A DNA stretch of 64,000 nucleotides from Zingiber officinale. Its lineage: Eukaryota; Streptophyta; Magnoliopsida; Zingiberales; Zingiberaceae. The notes under the pieces were generated by a model. That model made no database searches, was not told the DNA's origin, and was given only the letters and a program-made list of their open reading frames with translations. The DNA lies in contig NC_055998.1 in the NCBI RefSeq assembly GCF_018446385.1, positions 71,356,744 through 71,420,743 on the forward strand, written 5' to 3'. Below, one piece after another: positions 22,916 through 32,595 of the stretch. A program made the position numbers and the translations under genes. The stretch's first letter is position 1. Every line of letters begins with the position of its first letter.

Positions 22916-24635
22916 TGATCTGCGTAGATTATATACTCTTTTATGCATGTTTTTACGCACATTTACATACTTTGAGCATGCTTGATCTATGCATTTTTAT
23001 ACTTCCAGCTTTCCTTTTAGCATATTTACTCTTTTGGTTCGGAGATCTACTTTTTGTGCATTTTCTGTACACAGGAGTAGAAATTGGTGAAGATTATGCG
23101 TCCTCGGGCGAGCTTGGAAGTAATTGAAGGGAGAGATCATCAGGCCGTGTACCACACATGGCCGTGTAGTCTTAACAGGAAGGGAAGAGGACATGGCCGT
23201 GTGAATCTCACACGGCCGTGTCTTGATTTGAAGAAATCAGAGTAGATGCCTTACATGGCCGTGTGGATCTACACGGCCGTGTGAGGTTTCCAGAGGCCAA
23301 GAAGGTGGTGGCCGTGTGCATCACACGGCCGTGTGAAGTTTCCAGAGGTCAAGCAGGTGGTGGCCGTGTGCATCACACTGCCGTGTGAAGTTTCCAGAGA
23401 CCAAGCAGGTGGTGGCCGTGTGGATCTACACGGCCGTGTGAGGTTTCCAGAGACCAAGCAGGTGGTGGCCGTGTGCACCACACGGCCGTGCAGCTTTGGC
23501 AGAGAAGGAACTGGACATGGCCGTGTGAATCTCACACGGCCGTGTCGTGGGGCCGTGTGGCGCCCGATTTCCTCCTCTATTTAAACCTTCCTTCATGAAT
23601 TGAAAGGGGATCTCTCCCCCTTTGGGAGAAGGCAAGATTTGGTGGTTTCCTCCCATTCTTGGGAGGATTTCTAGGTGATTCTAAGGGAGATCTTGACGAT
23701 TTTGACTCCGGAGCGAGGATTAGATCCGAAGACGAGGCTTCTTCGTAGATAAGTTTTCTCTTTCCCCCTCTTCTTGGTTTCTTGGATTGGGGATTTAAGA
23801 AATGCTTGTAATCTTGATTTCTTGGGATTTTCTTCCTCGATTCATGGAGTAGATCTTGTATTCTAGGATTAAGGGAGTATTTGTATGATGGATTGATGTA
23901 ATCTCTTATGGATTTGCCATTTGTCTTGTTTCAATGACATTGTCTTGCTTGTATCAATTAGATCTTGAATGATTAATGGTGATTTGTGCTTAATTCTCAT
24001 TCTTGATTGATTGTTTGGATTTCTTGTGGACTTCGTAGAGATAAACTCTCACTCGATCATCCGAGGGATCCACGTGACAGGTGCAAGCCCGTGTAAGGAC
24101 GTTTGAGAGATAATCTTGAAGAGGAAATAGGAATATTCAAGAGAGTAGGATGGATTTCGTGATTAGTTTCTTGTATCTTGATAGATTAATAAGTTGTGGG
24201 CTTCTATGTTGATATCCGAGGAAGGCATAGTAATAGGTGCGCTTCTGTGTAAGGACAACGTAGGTTCACATCTAATTGATCATATTTAGATACATTTCTC
24301 GGTCCTTAGCCGGTTATCTATTGCAAGAGAGAACCGACAACTTTCTACAAGTGTTTGACAATTGAGGGAAAAGAATTGGTGAACCATTTACATTCAAGAA
24401 ATCTTACAAAGAAACCGAAGCTCCTAGAATCTCCTTTATCATAACCCAAAACACTAAACCCTTGTTTGTTGATCTTTAATATTAGATTTGTTTACCCTTA
24501 CTTTACATTTGAAACAATTGGATAGTTGTTTAGCTAATTCGCATTGAGACATTTCTAGTGCTTATTCCAGTCCCTGTGGATACGATAATCTTTTATATTA
24601 CTTGCGACATTTCCGTACACTTGCAGAGCGTAACA
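22916..24635 (+). repeat. Element D2 5' LTR
   Basis: Begins TGATCTGCGTAGA (3' copy TGATGTGCG) and ends AGAGCGTAACA. Cluster of GGCCGTGT/ACACGGCC at 23142-23556, then CTATTTAAACC (about 23576) as TATA-like box, then a leader matching D1. Contains ORF-like shadows only. Confidence 0.92.
23142..23556. repeat. Element D2 U3 cluster of GGCCGTGT/ACACGGCC inverted words
   Basis: Seven or more regular units of about 60-63 bases. Each has GGCCGTGTGnnTCnCACGGCCGTG followed by a near-constant spacer ending in TTTCCAGAG and CAAGCAGGTGGT. More homogeneous than in D1, indicating recent unit-level amplification or gene conversion. The 3' LTR copy is 30762-31192. Confidence 0.9.
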
Positions 24636-24641
24636 AGTTTT

Positions 24642-24659
24642 TGGCGCCGTTGCCGGGGA
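24642..24659 (+). other. Element D2 PBS (tRNA-Asp type)
   Basis: TGGCGCCGTTGCCGGGGA, six bases after the LTR end at 24635. This is the canonical Athila-group PBS. Confidence 0.9.
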
Positions 24660-24879
24660 CTGCGCTATAACATTAGGAATTATCAATTGAGTTAGACTAA
24701 ACATAACATTTGTTTTCCTTTCATATTGCATAGTTGTAACTAATCATTAGATTTCTATTTTTACTTTCTTGTATAACTTTTACTTCTTGTTAATTCTTTT
24801 TACAAATTCAATTCTACATTTTTGATTCTTTTATTTTTCTTTTTCTGTTGAATTGTCATCTTCCATCTTGTTCTTGTGT

Positions 24880-27273
24880 ATGCGAAGATCTAACTTTGCA
24901 GGGGAATTCTTTCCTTTTGACCCTGAGATTGACAGAACTTTCCATAATAGAAGAATTCTGCAAAGGCAAATTGAAGAACAGGAACATTTGAACATGGCGA
25001 ATAGACCACTCAAGGATTATGCAGCACCTTATGCAAGAGGTTTTCGATCTAGTATTTCAAGACCTTCAGTGGAAGCTAATAACTTTGAGATCAAACCCGC
25101 AATTATATCTATGGTGCAGCAGAACCAATTTGGTGGAGGACCTCATGAAGACCCCAATCAACACTTAGAGGTCTTTTATGAAATATGTGGTACCATGAAA
25201 ATGAATGAAGTTCCTTCAGATGCAGTTAGATTATTATTATTTGGGTTTTCTCTAAGAGATAGGGCAAAGCAATGGCTGAATTCTTTGGCCCCTAATAGCA
25301 TCACCACTTGGGAGCAGTGTGAGCAACAGTTTCTTGATAAATTCTATCCACCAAGAAAAATAGCTCATATGAGGAATTTAATTGCAAGCTTCAAGCAGAC
25401 TGACTCAGAATCTCTTTTTGAAGCATGGGATAGATATAATAGTATGCTTAGACAATGCCCACATCATGGGTTGGAAAGATGGTTAGTGTTGCACACTTTT
25501 TATAATGGTATCAACTATCATACCAAAGTGTCCCTTGATTCAGCTGCTGGAGGGGCACTTATGAACAAAAGTTTAGATGAAGCTGAAGAAATTATTGACA
25601 GTGTAGCACAAAATCATCATCAATGGGCAAATGAAAGAAGTGGTGGCTATTCTTTTGTAAACCCGACAATTAAAGCATCAGGGAAGTTTGATGTAGATGC
25701 AGTTACTCTTTTATCTGCAAAATTAGACGCTCTTACAAAGAAATTTGAGAATATGGGGACTAGTGCCAATATGGTCAATGCTATTGGTACATCTTGTGAA
25801 GTATGTGGGAGTTCAGAGCACTCAAATGACTCATGTCCATTGGGAGCTATCACTGCACAAATCAATCAACTGGAACAATGTGATGCAATCATGAGTTACA
25901 ATCAAAGGCAGAACAACCCATACTCAAATACTTATAACCCTGGATGGAAGAGCCATCCCAATTTTTCTTACAGAAATAATCAAGATCAAGGACCATCTAT
26001 GGGGGCAAGACCAAATTTTCATGCTGGGCAACAAAATTTTCAACATCCATCTTCTCAAGGCTTACCAAAGTCAAATATTGAAAAGATGCTTGAAGAAATT
26101 ATCTCAAGTCAGAATGAAATGAAGCAAGATTTAGCAAAGCTCATTCAGAGAATGGATAATTCTGAAAAGCATCAAAAGATCCAGGATAGTCAAATTGCCC
26201 AACTAGCTTCCTCATCATCCAGAGCACCAGGACAACTTCCAGGAAAACCTGATGTGAATCCTATGGAGCATTGCAATAGAATTGAGCTTAGGAGCGGACG
26301 GACCTTGGGAGACTCCCAAGGGACCGCTTCAAAAGGGATACAAAAAGAAGAAGAGCTCTCTCCTCTTATACCAAATCAGATTCAAGCTAATGAGGAGAGT
26401 ACCATTGAGGTTGAAGAGACTCTTCCACTGAACCATCAGAGCAAAGCTGTCCCTTTTCCTCAGAGACTTACAATGCTCAAGAAAGATGAAGAATTTGGCA
26501 AGTTTTTAGAAAAGGTTAAGGAAATTTGTGTAGAGGTACCTCTTATTGATGCTATTCTTCAAATGCCTAGATTTGCCAAATTCCTGAAGGATCTCATGTC
26601 AAACAAGAGAAGAAGAGGAGAGGTTGAGACCATTGCGCTTAGTGAGGAATGTAGCGCTATTTTTGAGAAGAACACTTCTCCAAAACTAAAGGACCCAGGG
26701 AGCTTTTATATTCCTTGCAGCATAGGAAAAGAATTTTTTGAAAAAGCTTTTTGTGATTTGGGGGCAAGTGTTAGCCTCATTCCCTATTCAATTTGTAATA
26801 AATTAGGTCTCAAAAACATTAAACTTACTACTATGGCACTTCAACTTGCCGATCATTCCTACAGGTACCCTTTGGGTATTATAGAAGATGTGCCAGTAGA
26901 GGTGGATGGGAATGTTATTCCCACAGATTTTGTCGTGTTGGACATGGAAGAGGACCCTAGGATTCCTATCATATTAGGAAGACCTTTCCTTGCTACAGCT
27001 GGAGCTATAATTGATGTAAAAAATCATAAGCTTTCTTTGGTAATTGGTAAGGAAAGGTTGGAATATGATTTGTCTAATATCTCTAACCATGTCTCGTCTC
27101 TTTTAAGTGCTTGTAGCAGGACAAGCATTTATAAAATTGAGGAATGGAATTTCCATCCTCATGGAAGGCCACCAAACGAAGGAGACAATGTGGTGGAAGA
27201 TGTTGGGAGAAGATCTCCCAACAAAAATGAAAAGTATATCTGTCCTCCAAGGGCGAGGAAAAGAAGTGAATGA
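24880..27273 (+). CDS. Element D2 gag-protease (Athila-type), intact
   Basis: 797 aa from the ATG of MRRSNFAGEFFPFDPEID, chosen because Athila gags usually begin with a similar FDPEI(D/E)RT leader; the frame is open slightly further upstream without an ATG. Order: gag fold (residues ~60-230: IISMVQQNQFGG, FGFSLRDRAKQWLNSL, CEQQFLDKFYPP), a Gln/His-rich hinge, one CCHC knuckle CEVCGSSEHSNDSCP (~305), a Gln/Asn/Pro-rich linker, a short coiled coil, then an aspartic protease with DLGASVSLIP as active site (~635) and IPIILGRPFLATAGAIIDV as the partner strand. It should form the particle and cleave the polyprotein. It ends at a stop where pol would normally follow. Confidence 0.92.
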   Translation: MRRSNFAGEFFPFDPEIDRTFHNRRILQRQIEEQEHLNMANRPLKDYAAPYARGFRSSISRPSVEANNFEIKPAIISMVQQNQFGGGPHEDPNQHLEVFYEICGTMKMNEVPSDAVRLLLFGFSLRDRAKQWLNSLAPNSITTWEQCEQQFLDKFYPPRKIAHMRNLIASFKQTDSESLFEAWDRYNSMLRQCPHHGLERWLVLHTFYNGINYHTKVSLDSAAGGALMNKSLDEAEEIIDSVAQNHHQWANERSGGYSFVNPTIKASGKFDVDAVTLLSAKLDALTKKFENMGTSANMVNAIGTSCEVCGSSEHSNDSCPLGAITAQINQLEQCDAIMSYNQRQNNPYSNTYNPGWKSHPNFSYRNNQDQGPSMGARPNFHAGQQNFQHPSSQGLPKSNIEKMLEEIISSQNEMKQDLAKLIQRMDNSEKHQKIQDSQIAQLASSSSRAPGQLPGKPDVNPMEHCNRIELRSGRTLGDSQGTASKGIQKEEELSPLIPNQIQANEESTIEVEETLPLNHQSKAVPFPQRLTMLKKDEEFGKFLEKVKEICVEVPLIDAILQMPRFAKFLKDLMSNKRRRGEVETIALSEECSAIFEKNTSPKLKDPGSFYIPCSIGKEFFEKAFCDLGASVSLIPYSICNKLGLKNIKLTTMALQLADHSYRYPLGIIEDVPVEVDGNVIPTDFVVLDMEEDPRIPIILGRPFLATAGAIIDVKNHKLSLVIGKERLEYDLSNISNHVSSLLSACSRTSIYKIEEWNFHPHGRPPNEGDNVVEDVGRRSPNKNEKYICPPRARKRSE

Positions 27274-27311
27274 TCAAGTTTGGTCGAGCTAAAGACCTTA
27301 AACAAGCGCTT

Positions 27312-27329
27312 CTTGGGAGGCAACCCAAG
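27312..27329. other. Conserved hairpin after D2 gag-protease
   Basis: CTTGGGAGGCAACCCAAG, identical to 12750-12767 in D1, 39 bases after the stop codon. A perfect 6-bp stem with the loop AGGCAA. Confidence 0.6.
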
Positions 27330-27421
27330 GGTTCTTTTAGTCAATTTTGATTTGTATTTTAATTTCTTTTAGTTTGATGCATTCTTTTGATTTTGTTTTC
27401 AGGTTAGGTGCAAAACAGAGC

Positions 27422-27770
27422 CCGACCGTGTGCTATATACGGCCAGGCAAAAGTTGCAGAGAAGGGAAGTGCTTGGGCCGTGTCATCCAGACACGGCCGT
27501 GTAGGATTTCCCGAGGAGAAAAGGGCTTAGGCTGTGTCTTAGACACGGCCCGTGTAAAGAATCCCGAGAAGAAAGATGGAGAGGCCGTGTCCCAGACACG
27601 GCCGTGCGAGGAAACCAGTGAAATAAGAGGGGGAGGCCGTGTGGATCTGCACGGCCCGTGTCTGGAATCCAGAGAAGGAAGAGGGGGAGGCCGTGTGGAT
27701 CTGCACGGCCCGTGTAGGGGAGCTATTAAAGTCTTCATCTACCTCACACGGCCAGATCTTGGCCGTGTCC
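27422..27770. repeat. Element D2 internal cluster of GGCCGTGT inverted words
   Basis: About six units such as GGCCGTGTCCCAGACACGGCCGTG, with spacers (GAGAAGGAAGAGGGGGA) unlike those in the LTR cluster. A pyrimidine-rich leader (27775-27900, many CTCTC and AATCTCT runs) follows and leads to the ATG of ORF2 at 27974. ORFs at 27347-27886 on either strand are repeat artefacts. Confidence 0.88.
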
Positions 27771-27973
27771 TGCACATCCCCAACTCTCCAAAACATCTTT
27801 TTCTCTCCCAATCTCTTAAAAACTCCTCTCTAATCTCTCAAGATCTCTTAGATCCGGATTCTCCTCCTCACTTTTCATTCTCCTAACCTAAGAGCTTTGC
27901 TCTTTGAAGTTTTGTTCTTTGAGTTTCATTCTTCCAACCCTAGATAATTCTTCCCCTGTCTTAACTCATTAAG

Positions 27974-29482
27974 ATGTCCAACATTTTGAAGAAACTTCGC
28001 AAAAGAGGTGGTGGATCCAGTGGGGACAAAGAGGAGGAGCCATCAAGGGACAAAGGAAAACAACCAGTGAAAGGAAAAGGCAAAAGGACTTCACGCAATG
28101 AAGGTAATGACAATGAATTCAATATTGTGTTTAGAAATGATGATCAAGTAACTAGATTTGCAATTCTTGTCAATAGAAAGATAGTGTGTACTAGATATAT
28201 GGACCCAACTGTTCTTGATATGCTTGGAATTAGGGAAGATGTAGATTTGATGATTGGGTTTTTTGATTGGAGTGATATTATGTACACACATTTGCCTACA
28301 TATCCTTGTCTTGTTTTGGAATTTTTAAGTTCATTGGATGTCCATTTTACTAATGAAGATGATTATTTTGGAAAAATCTCATTTAGACTAATGAATCAAG
28401 AATTTCTATGGATATTTAGTGACTTTAATTCTTGTTTTGGATTAACCACCGGGAGCCCTCGTAGGTTTGATCCAAGGTTTAATTGGAATCATTTTTGGAA
28501 TGCAATAACTGGGTTAGATCAACCTTATGAGCCTTCAAGAGCTAAGGCCTCCAATATGCAAAACCCTGTCTTTAGGTATCTACATAGAGTCATGAGTAAA
28601 ACTATTTTTGGTAGGGGAGAGAGTGATGGGGTAGTTAAAAAGATAGAGCTTTATGCTTTATGGGCTATGTTTTATAAGGTTGAATTTGATTCTGGTTTTC
28701 ATTTTGTTCAAACCTTATTAAGATCTGCTAGGGCATCATTGGGATCAATTGTTTTTGGTGGTTTAATTACCCGAATAGCTTATAATTTAAATCTTGATGT
28801 TGATGGGTTGGAAATAATTCATGGTAATGACATGATTGACATTGATGCATGTCTTGCTATGAAAATGATCGTTCGGGATGAGAATGGTTTCGCATTTCCT
28901 AGGAGGAGTGGTTCTCCTTTACCCCTTCCTTTTCCTGAACGAACTACTATTCGTAACCCGGCTAATTGGGTAATTTCTGAGTTAGATTTTGAGGATAACC
29001 CTTCTATACCTGGAGACACTGAGCCACATCATGAGCCCTCGTCATTTGGACACCCGCAGCCTTCTAGTTTTATGGAGCCTGCTAGGCATTCTTTTGCATA
29101 TGGCACGGGATCTTCTAGGTTTGATTTTTCAGATTTTCGTACGTCTCTAGAATCACTTCATGAGAAGCAAGATGCCCAACGAAAAATGTTGGAGGGTCGC
29201 TTCTCTTTATCTGATGATCAGTTTAGGGAGGTACAAAATCATTTTCAGTTTACGAGGAATTTTCAAGGTCAAGTGGCTGAGTTTGTGCAGGATTATGATA
29301 CTGATCAAGCTAGGATGAGAGATTTTATGCAGAGCATGACACTTACTAGCCAACAAGTAGATGCTTTATATGGGTATCATAGATCCTTGGGTGAGATTCC
29401 AGGGTTTCCTAGTTTTCCTATTGGCCAACCACGTCGTAGACCCCCTTTTCCTCGTCCACCTCCACCTCCTCCACCATATTGA
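27974..29482 (+). CDS. Element D2 ORF2, Athila-type downstream ORF, intact (502 aa)
   Basis: A basic, low-complexity N-terminus (MSNILKKLRKRGGGSS, then KGKQPVKGKGKR) precedes a globular region (~45-330: LGIREDVDLMIGFFDW, PCLVLEFLSSLDV, DYFGKISFRLMNQEF, MSKTIFGRGESDGVV, IELYALWAM, FGGLITRIAYNLNLD). A predicted coil (~385-460) and a proline tail (RPPPPPPPY) follow. This is the Athila ORF family (plant transposon protein), found after pol in complete Athila elements and sometimes called env-like by position. I see no signal peptide or transmembrane segment, so an envelope role is not supported. Function unknown. It has its own leader and upstream palindrome cluster. Confidence 0.82.
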   Translation: MSNILKKLRKRGGGSSGDKEEEPSRDKGKQPVKGKGKRTSRNEGNDNEFNIVFRNDDQVTRFAILVNRKIVCTRYMDPTVLDMLGIREDVDLMIGFFDWSDIMYTHLPTYPCLVLEFLSSLDVHFTNEDDYFGKISFRLMNQEFLWIFSDFNSCFGLTTGSPRRFDPRFNWNHFWNAITGLDQPYEPSRAKASNMQNPVFRYLHRVMSKTIFGRGESDGVVKKIELYALWAMFYKVEFDSGFHFVQTLLRSARASLGSIVFGGLITRIAYNLNLDVDGLEIIHGNDMIDIDACLAMKMIVRDENGFAFPRRSGSPLPLPFPERTTIRNPANWVISELDFEDNPSIPGDTEPHHEPSSFGHPQPSSFMEPARHSFAYGTGSSRFDFSDFRTSLESLHEKQDAQRKMLEGRFSLSDDQFREVQNHFQFTRNFQGQVAEFVQDYDTDQARMRDFMQSMTLTSQQVDALYGYHRSLGEIPGFPSFPIGQPRRRPPFPRPPPPPPPY

Positions 29483-30535
29483 TTTCCTCGGGACGATGAA
29501 AAGTTTAAGTCTGGGGGGGTGTCATGTACTGTTTAGTTTGGTTTTCAGTTTTTAGTTTTTGCTAGTTTTTCATGTTGGTTCTTATTTTCATTGCTTGTTG
29601 CTTTATTTTGCTTGTTTTTGAAATAATCATGGCAAATTTTTTTTTTTTTGAGAACATCAAATCTTCACTTATATGCTTTCTTGGATTTAAGTGAAATGTT
29701 AGCACGATTATTGTCTTGATTCATGATGTTCGAATGATGCTAGTAGTAAACTTTGTGTAGTTCTTTTTTCTATCTTGGGAAGCATTAATAAGCTAAGAAT
29801 CTTATGGTGATGAGTTCTAGTTTTGGTTCAACCTTAAGGATTTTATCTTCACTACACTTGTGCTTGATGCTTGAATAGTTGATGTCATTGAAATAGTCAT
29901 GATTCATCTTGTTTGCTTAGTACTTGGTTTCCATGGTGATTTATCAACTTTCATTTTGGTTACTGGATGAGGCTCAAATCATTAAAGCTCATTTGGAAAA
30001 ATCAAAATATCCTAACATGTGTGCTAAAAGTACATTTGTGAATAAGTTTTGCACAATGCAAACGCTTATTAAAAAAAAAAAAAGGGATATAAAAAATAGT
30101 TGTCATGTGTGGAATCTAGCAAGTCACCCCTTTGAGACCGAGTTAGGTTACTGGGGAAATGACTGCTTAGCTTCCCTTGAGATTGAGCACACCTTTGAGA
30201 CCTTGGGTTAGTTGAGAAATATGAACCAAGTGAATGGTGAGTAAGTGCCTATCACTGGTTACTTGTCTTTCACTGGAAACATTAGGAATTCAAATTTGAT
30301 GACGACTTGACTAGGACATGGATTGAAACTTGAAGGGTGTTGAGTTACTTTTACACTGTGCACAAGATTCTTATGCTTGAACCATACTTTACTTGTTTCC
30401 ATGATCATGCTTGTTAATGAAACTTTTTGATAGAATTAGGAAAGTGCACTAGGTTTTATGAATGTGTTGTAGAACATATGAATTTAGACTGCAGCATTTT
30501 GCTTGAGGACAAGCAAAGGTTTAAGTCTGGGGGTG
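29483..30535 (+). mobile_element. Element D2 3' untranslated region and PPT
   Basis: Non-coding, closely parallel to D1 (14935-16078). ATGAAAAGTTTAAGTCTGGG follows ORF2; a T-run at 29638 and an A-run at 30069; the PPT AAGTCTGGGGGTG (30523-30535) abuts the 3' LTR. A PPT-like TCTGGGGGGG also occurs at about 29510, so two tracts bracket this region. Confidence 0.75.
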
Positions 30536-32255
30536 TGATGTGCGTAGATTATATACTCTTTTATGCATGTTTTTACGCACATTTACATACTTTGAGCATG
30601 CTTGATCTATGCATTTTTATACTTCCAGCTTTCCTTTTAGCATATTTACTCTTTTGGTTCGGAGATCTGCTTTTTGTGCATTTTCTGTACATAGGAGTCG
30701 AAATTGGTGAAGATTATGCGTCCTCGGGCGAGCTTGGAAGTAATTGAAGGGAGAGATCATCAGGCCGTGTACCACACATGGCCGTGTAGTCTTAACAGGA
30801 AGGGAAGAGGACATGGCCGTGTGAATCTCACACGACCGTGTCTTGATTTGAAGAAATCAGAGCAGATGCCTTACATGGCCGTGTGGATCTACACGGCCGT
30901 GTGAGGTTTCCAGAGGCCAAGCAGGTGGTGGCCGTGTGCATCACACGGCCGTGTGAAGTTTCTAGAGGCCAAGCATGTGGTGGCCGTGTGCATCACACTG
31001 CCGTGTGAAGTTTCCAGAGACCAAGCAGGTGGTGGCCGTGTGGATCTACACGACCGTGTGAGGTTTCCAGAGACAAAGCAGGTGGTGGCCGTGTGCACCA
31101 CACGGCCGTGCAGCTTTGGCAGAGAAGGAACTGGACATGGCCGTGTGAATCTCACATGACCGTGTCGTGGGGTCGTGTGGCGCCCGATTTCCTCCTCTAT
31201 TTAAACCTTCCTTCATGAATTGAAAGGGGATCTCTCCCCCTTTGGGAGAAGGCAAGATTTGGTGGTTTCCTCCCATTCTTGGGAGGATTTCTGGGCGATT
31301 CTAAGGGAGATATTGACGATTTCGACTCCGGAGCGAGGATTGGATCCGAAGACGAGGCTTCTTCGTAGATAAGTTTTCTCTTTCCCCCTCTTCTTGGTTT
31401 CTTGGATTGGGGATTTAAGAAATGCTTGTAATCTTGATTTCTTGGGATTTTCTTCCTCGATTCATGGAGTAGATCTTGTATTCTAGGATTAAGGGAGTAT
31501 TTGTATGATGGATTGATGTAATCTCTTATGGATTTGCCATTTGTCTTGTTTCAATGACATTGTCTTGCTTGTATCAATTAGATCTTGAATGATTAATGGT
31601 GATTTGTGCTTAATTCTCATTCTTGATTGATTGTTTGGATTTCTTGTGGACTTCGTAGAGATAAACTCTCACTCGATCATCCGAGGGATCCACGTGACAG
31701 GTGCAAGCCCGTGTAAGGACGTTTGAGAGATAATCTTGAAGAGGAAATAGGAATATTCAAGAGAGTAGGATGGATTTCATGATTAGTTTCTTGTATCTTG
31801 ATAGATTAATAAGTTGTGGGCTTCTATGTTGATATTCGAGGAAGGCATAGTAATAGGTGCGCTTCTGTGTAAGGACAACGTAGGTTCACATCTAATTGAT
31901 CATATTTAGATACATTTCTCGGTCCTTAGCCGATTATCTATTGCAAGAGAGAATCGGCAACTTTCTACAAGTGTTTGACAATTGAGGGAAAAGAATTGGT
32001 GAACCATTTACATTCAAGAAATCTTACAAAGAAACCGAAGCTCCTAGAATCTCCTTTATCATAACCCAAAATACTAAACCCTTGTTTGTTGATCTTTAAT
32101 ATTAGATTTGTTTACCCTTACTTTGCATTTGAAACAATTGGATAGTTGTTTAGCTAATTCGTATTGAGACATTTCTAGTGCTTATTCCAGTCCCTGTGGA
32201 TACGATAATCTTTTATATTACTTGCGACATTTCCGTACACTTGCGGAGCGTAACA
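30536..32255 (+). repeat. Element D2 3' LTR (1,720 bp)
   Basis: Same length as the 5' LTR with scattered substitutions, for example several GGCC to GACC changes in the palindrome words (30834, 31052). Followed exactly by TSD ATCAT. Confidence 0.93.
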
Positions 32256-32595
32256 ATCATCTTTTCACTTAGCTAAAAATAAGAAATGACAATTATAAAA
32301 CTGTTAAGTGGTCTCAAAATCTAGTTATTCAAATAACTATTCTTGCTTATTTTTGATATATGGCAATGGGGGAGAGTAGCAATTAATTTCAAATTAATTG
32401 TAAAATTCAAATTTAAAATAATGAATATGAAAGGGGGAGTAACAGTTAAGGGGGAGCCTATACTTGGTGCTATACTTTAAATTCATAGGGTTTACTTTAG
32501 CAAATTTGCTTGTGTTAAATGTGTTCATCTATTCGTTTTTGATATCTGTTTACTTAACTTTGAATTTGAGTTGCCATAATAAAAAAGGGGGAGAT
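32256..32595 (+). mobile_element. Element E 3' end with several PPT-like tracts
   Basis: AT-rich, non-coding. Purine tracts ATGGGGGAGAG (about 32367), GAAAGGGGGAG (about 32431), TTAAGGGGGAG (about 32447) and AAAAAAGGGGGAGAT (32581-32595); the last abuts the 3' LTR and is the functional candidate. Confidence 0.75.

Larger units (their letters stand above)
22916..32255 (+). mobile_element. Element D2, Athila-like non-autonomous gypsy, structurally intact (9,340 bp)
   Basis: TSD ATCAT at 22911-22915 and 32256-32260. Both LTRs are 1,720 bp and differ at about 30 positions by eye (~1.7%), mostly transitions, so it is the youngest insertion I can date in the window. It has an Athila-type PBS, an intact gag-protease and intact ORF2, separated by about 700 bases with no RT, RNase H or integrase. 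It can have moved only with polymerase supplied in trans. Confidence 0.93.

Noticed and set aside
27347-27886. ORFs of 90-179 codons with repeated TRPC-like residues
   Set aside because: They translate the GGCCGTGT array in different frames; similar artefacts occur over every D-family array on both strands.
27974-29482. Reading D2 ORF2 as a true envelope protein
   Set aside because: No signal peptide, transmembrane segment or cleavage site is visible; only its position after gag recalls env.
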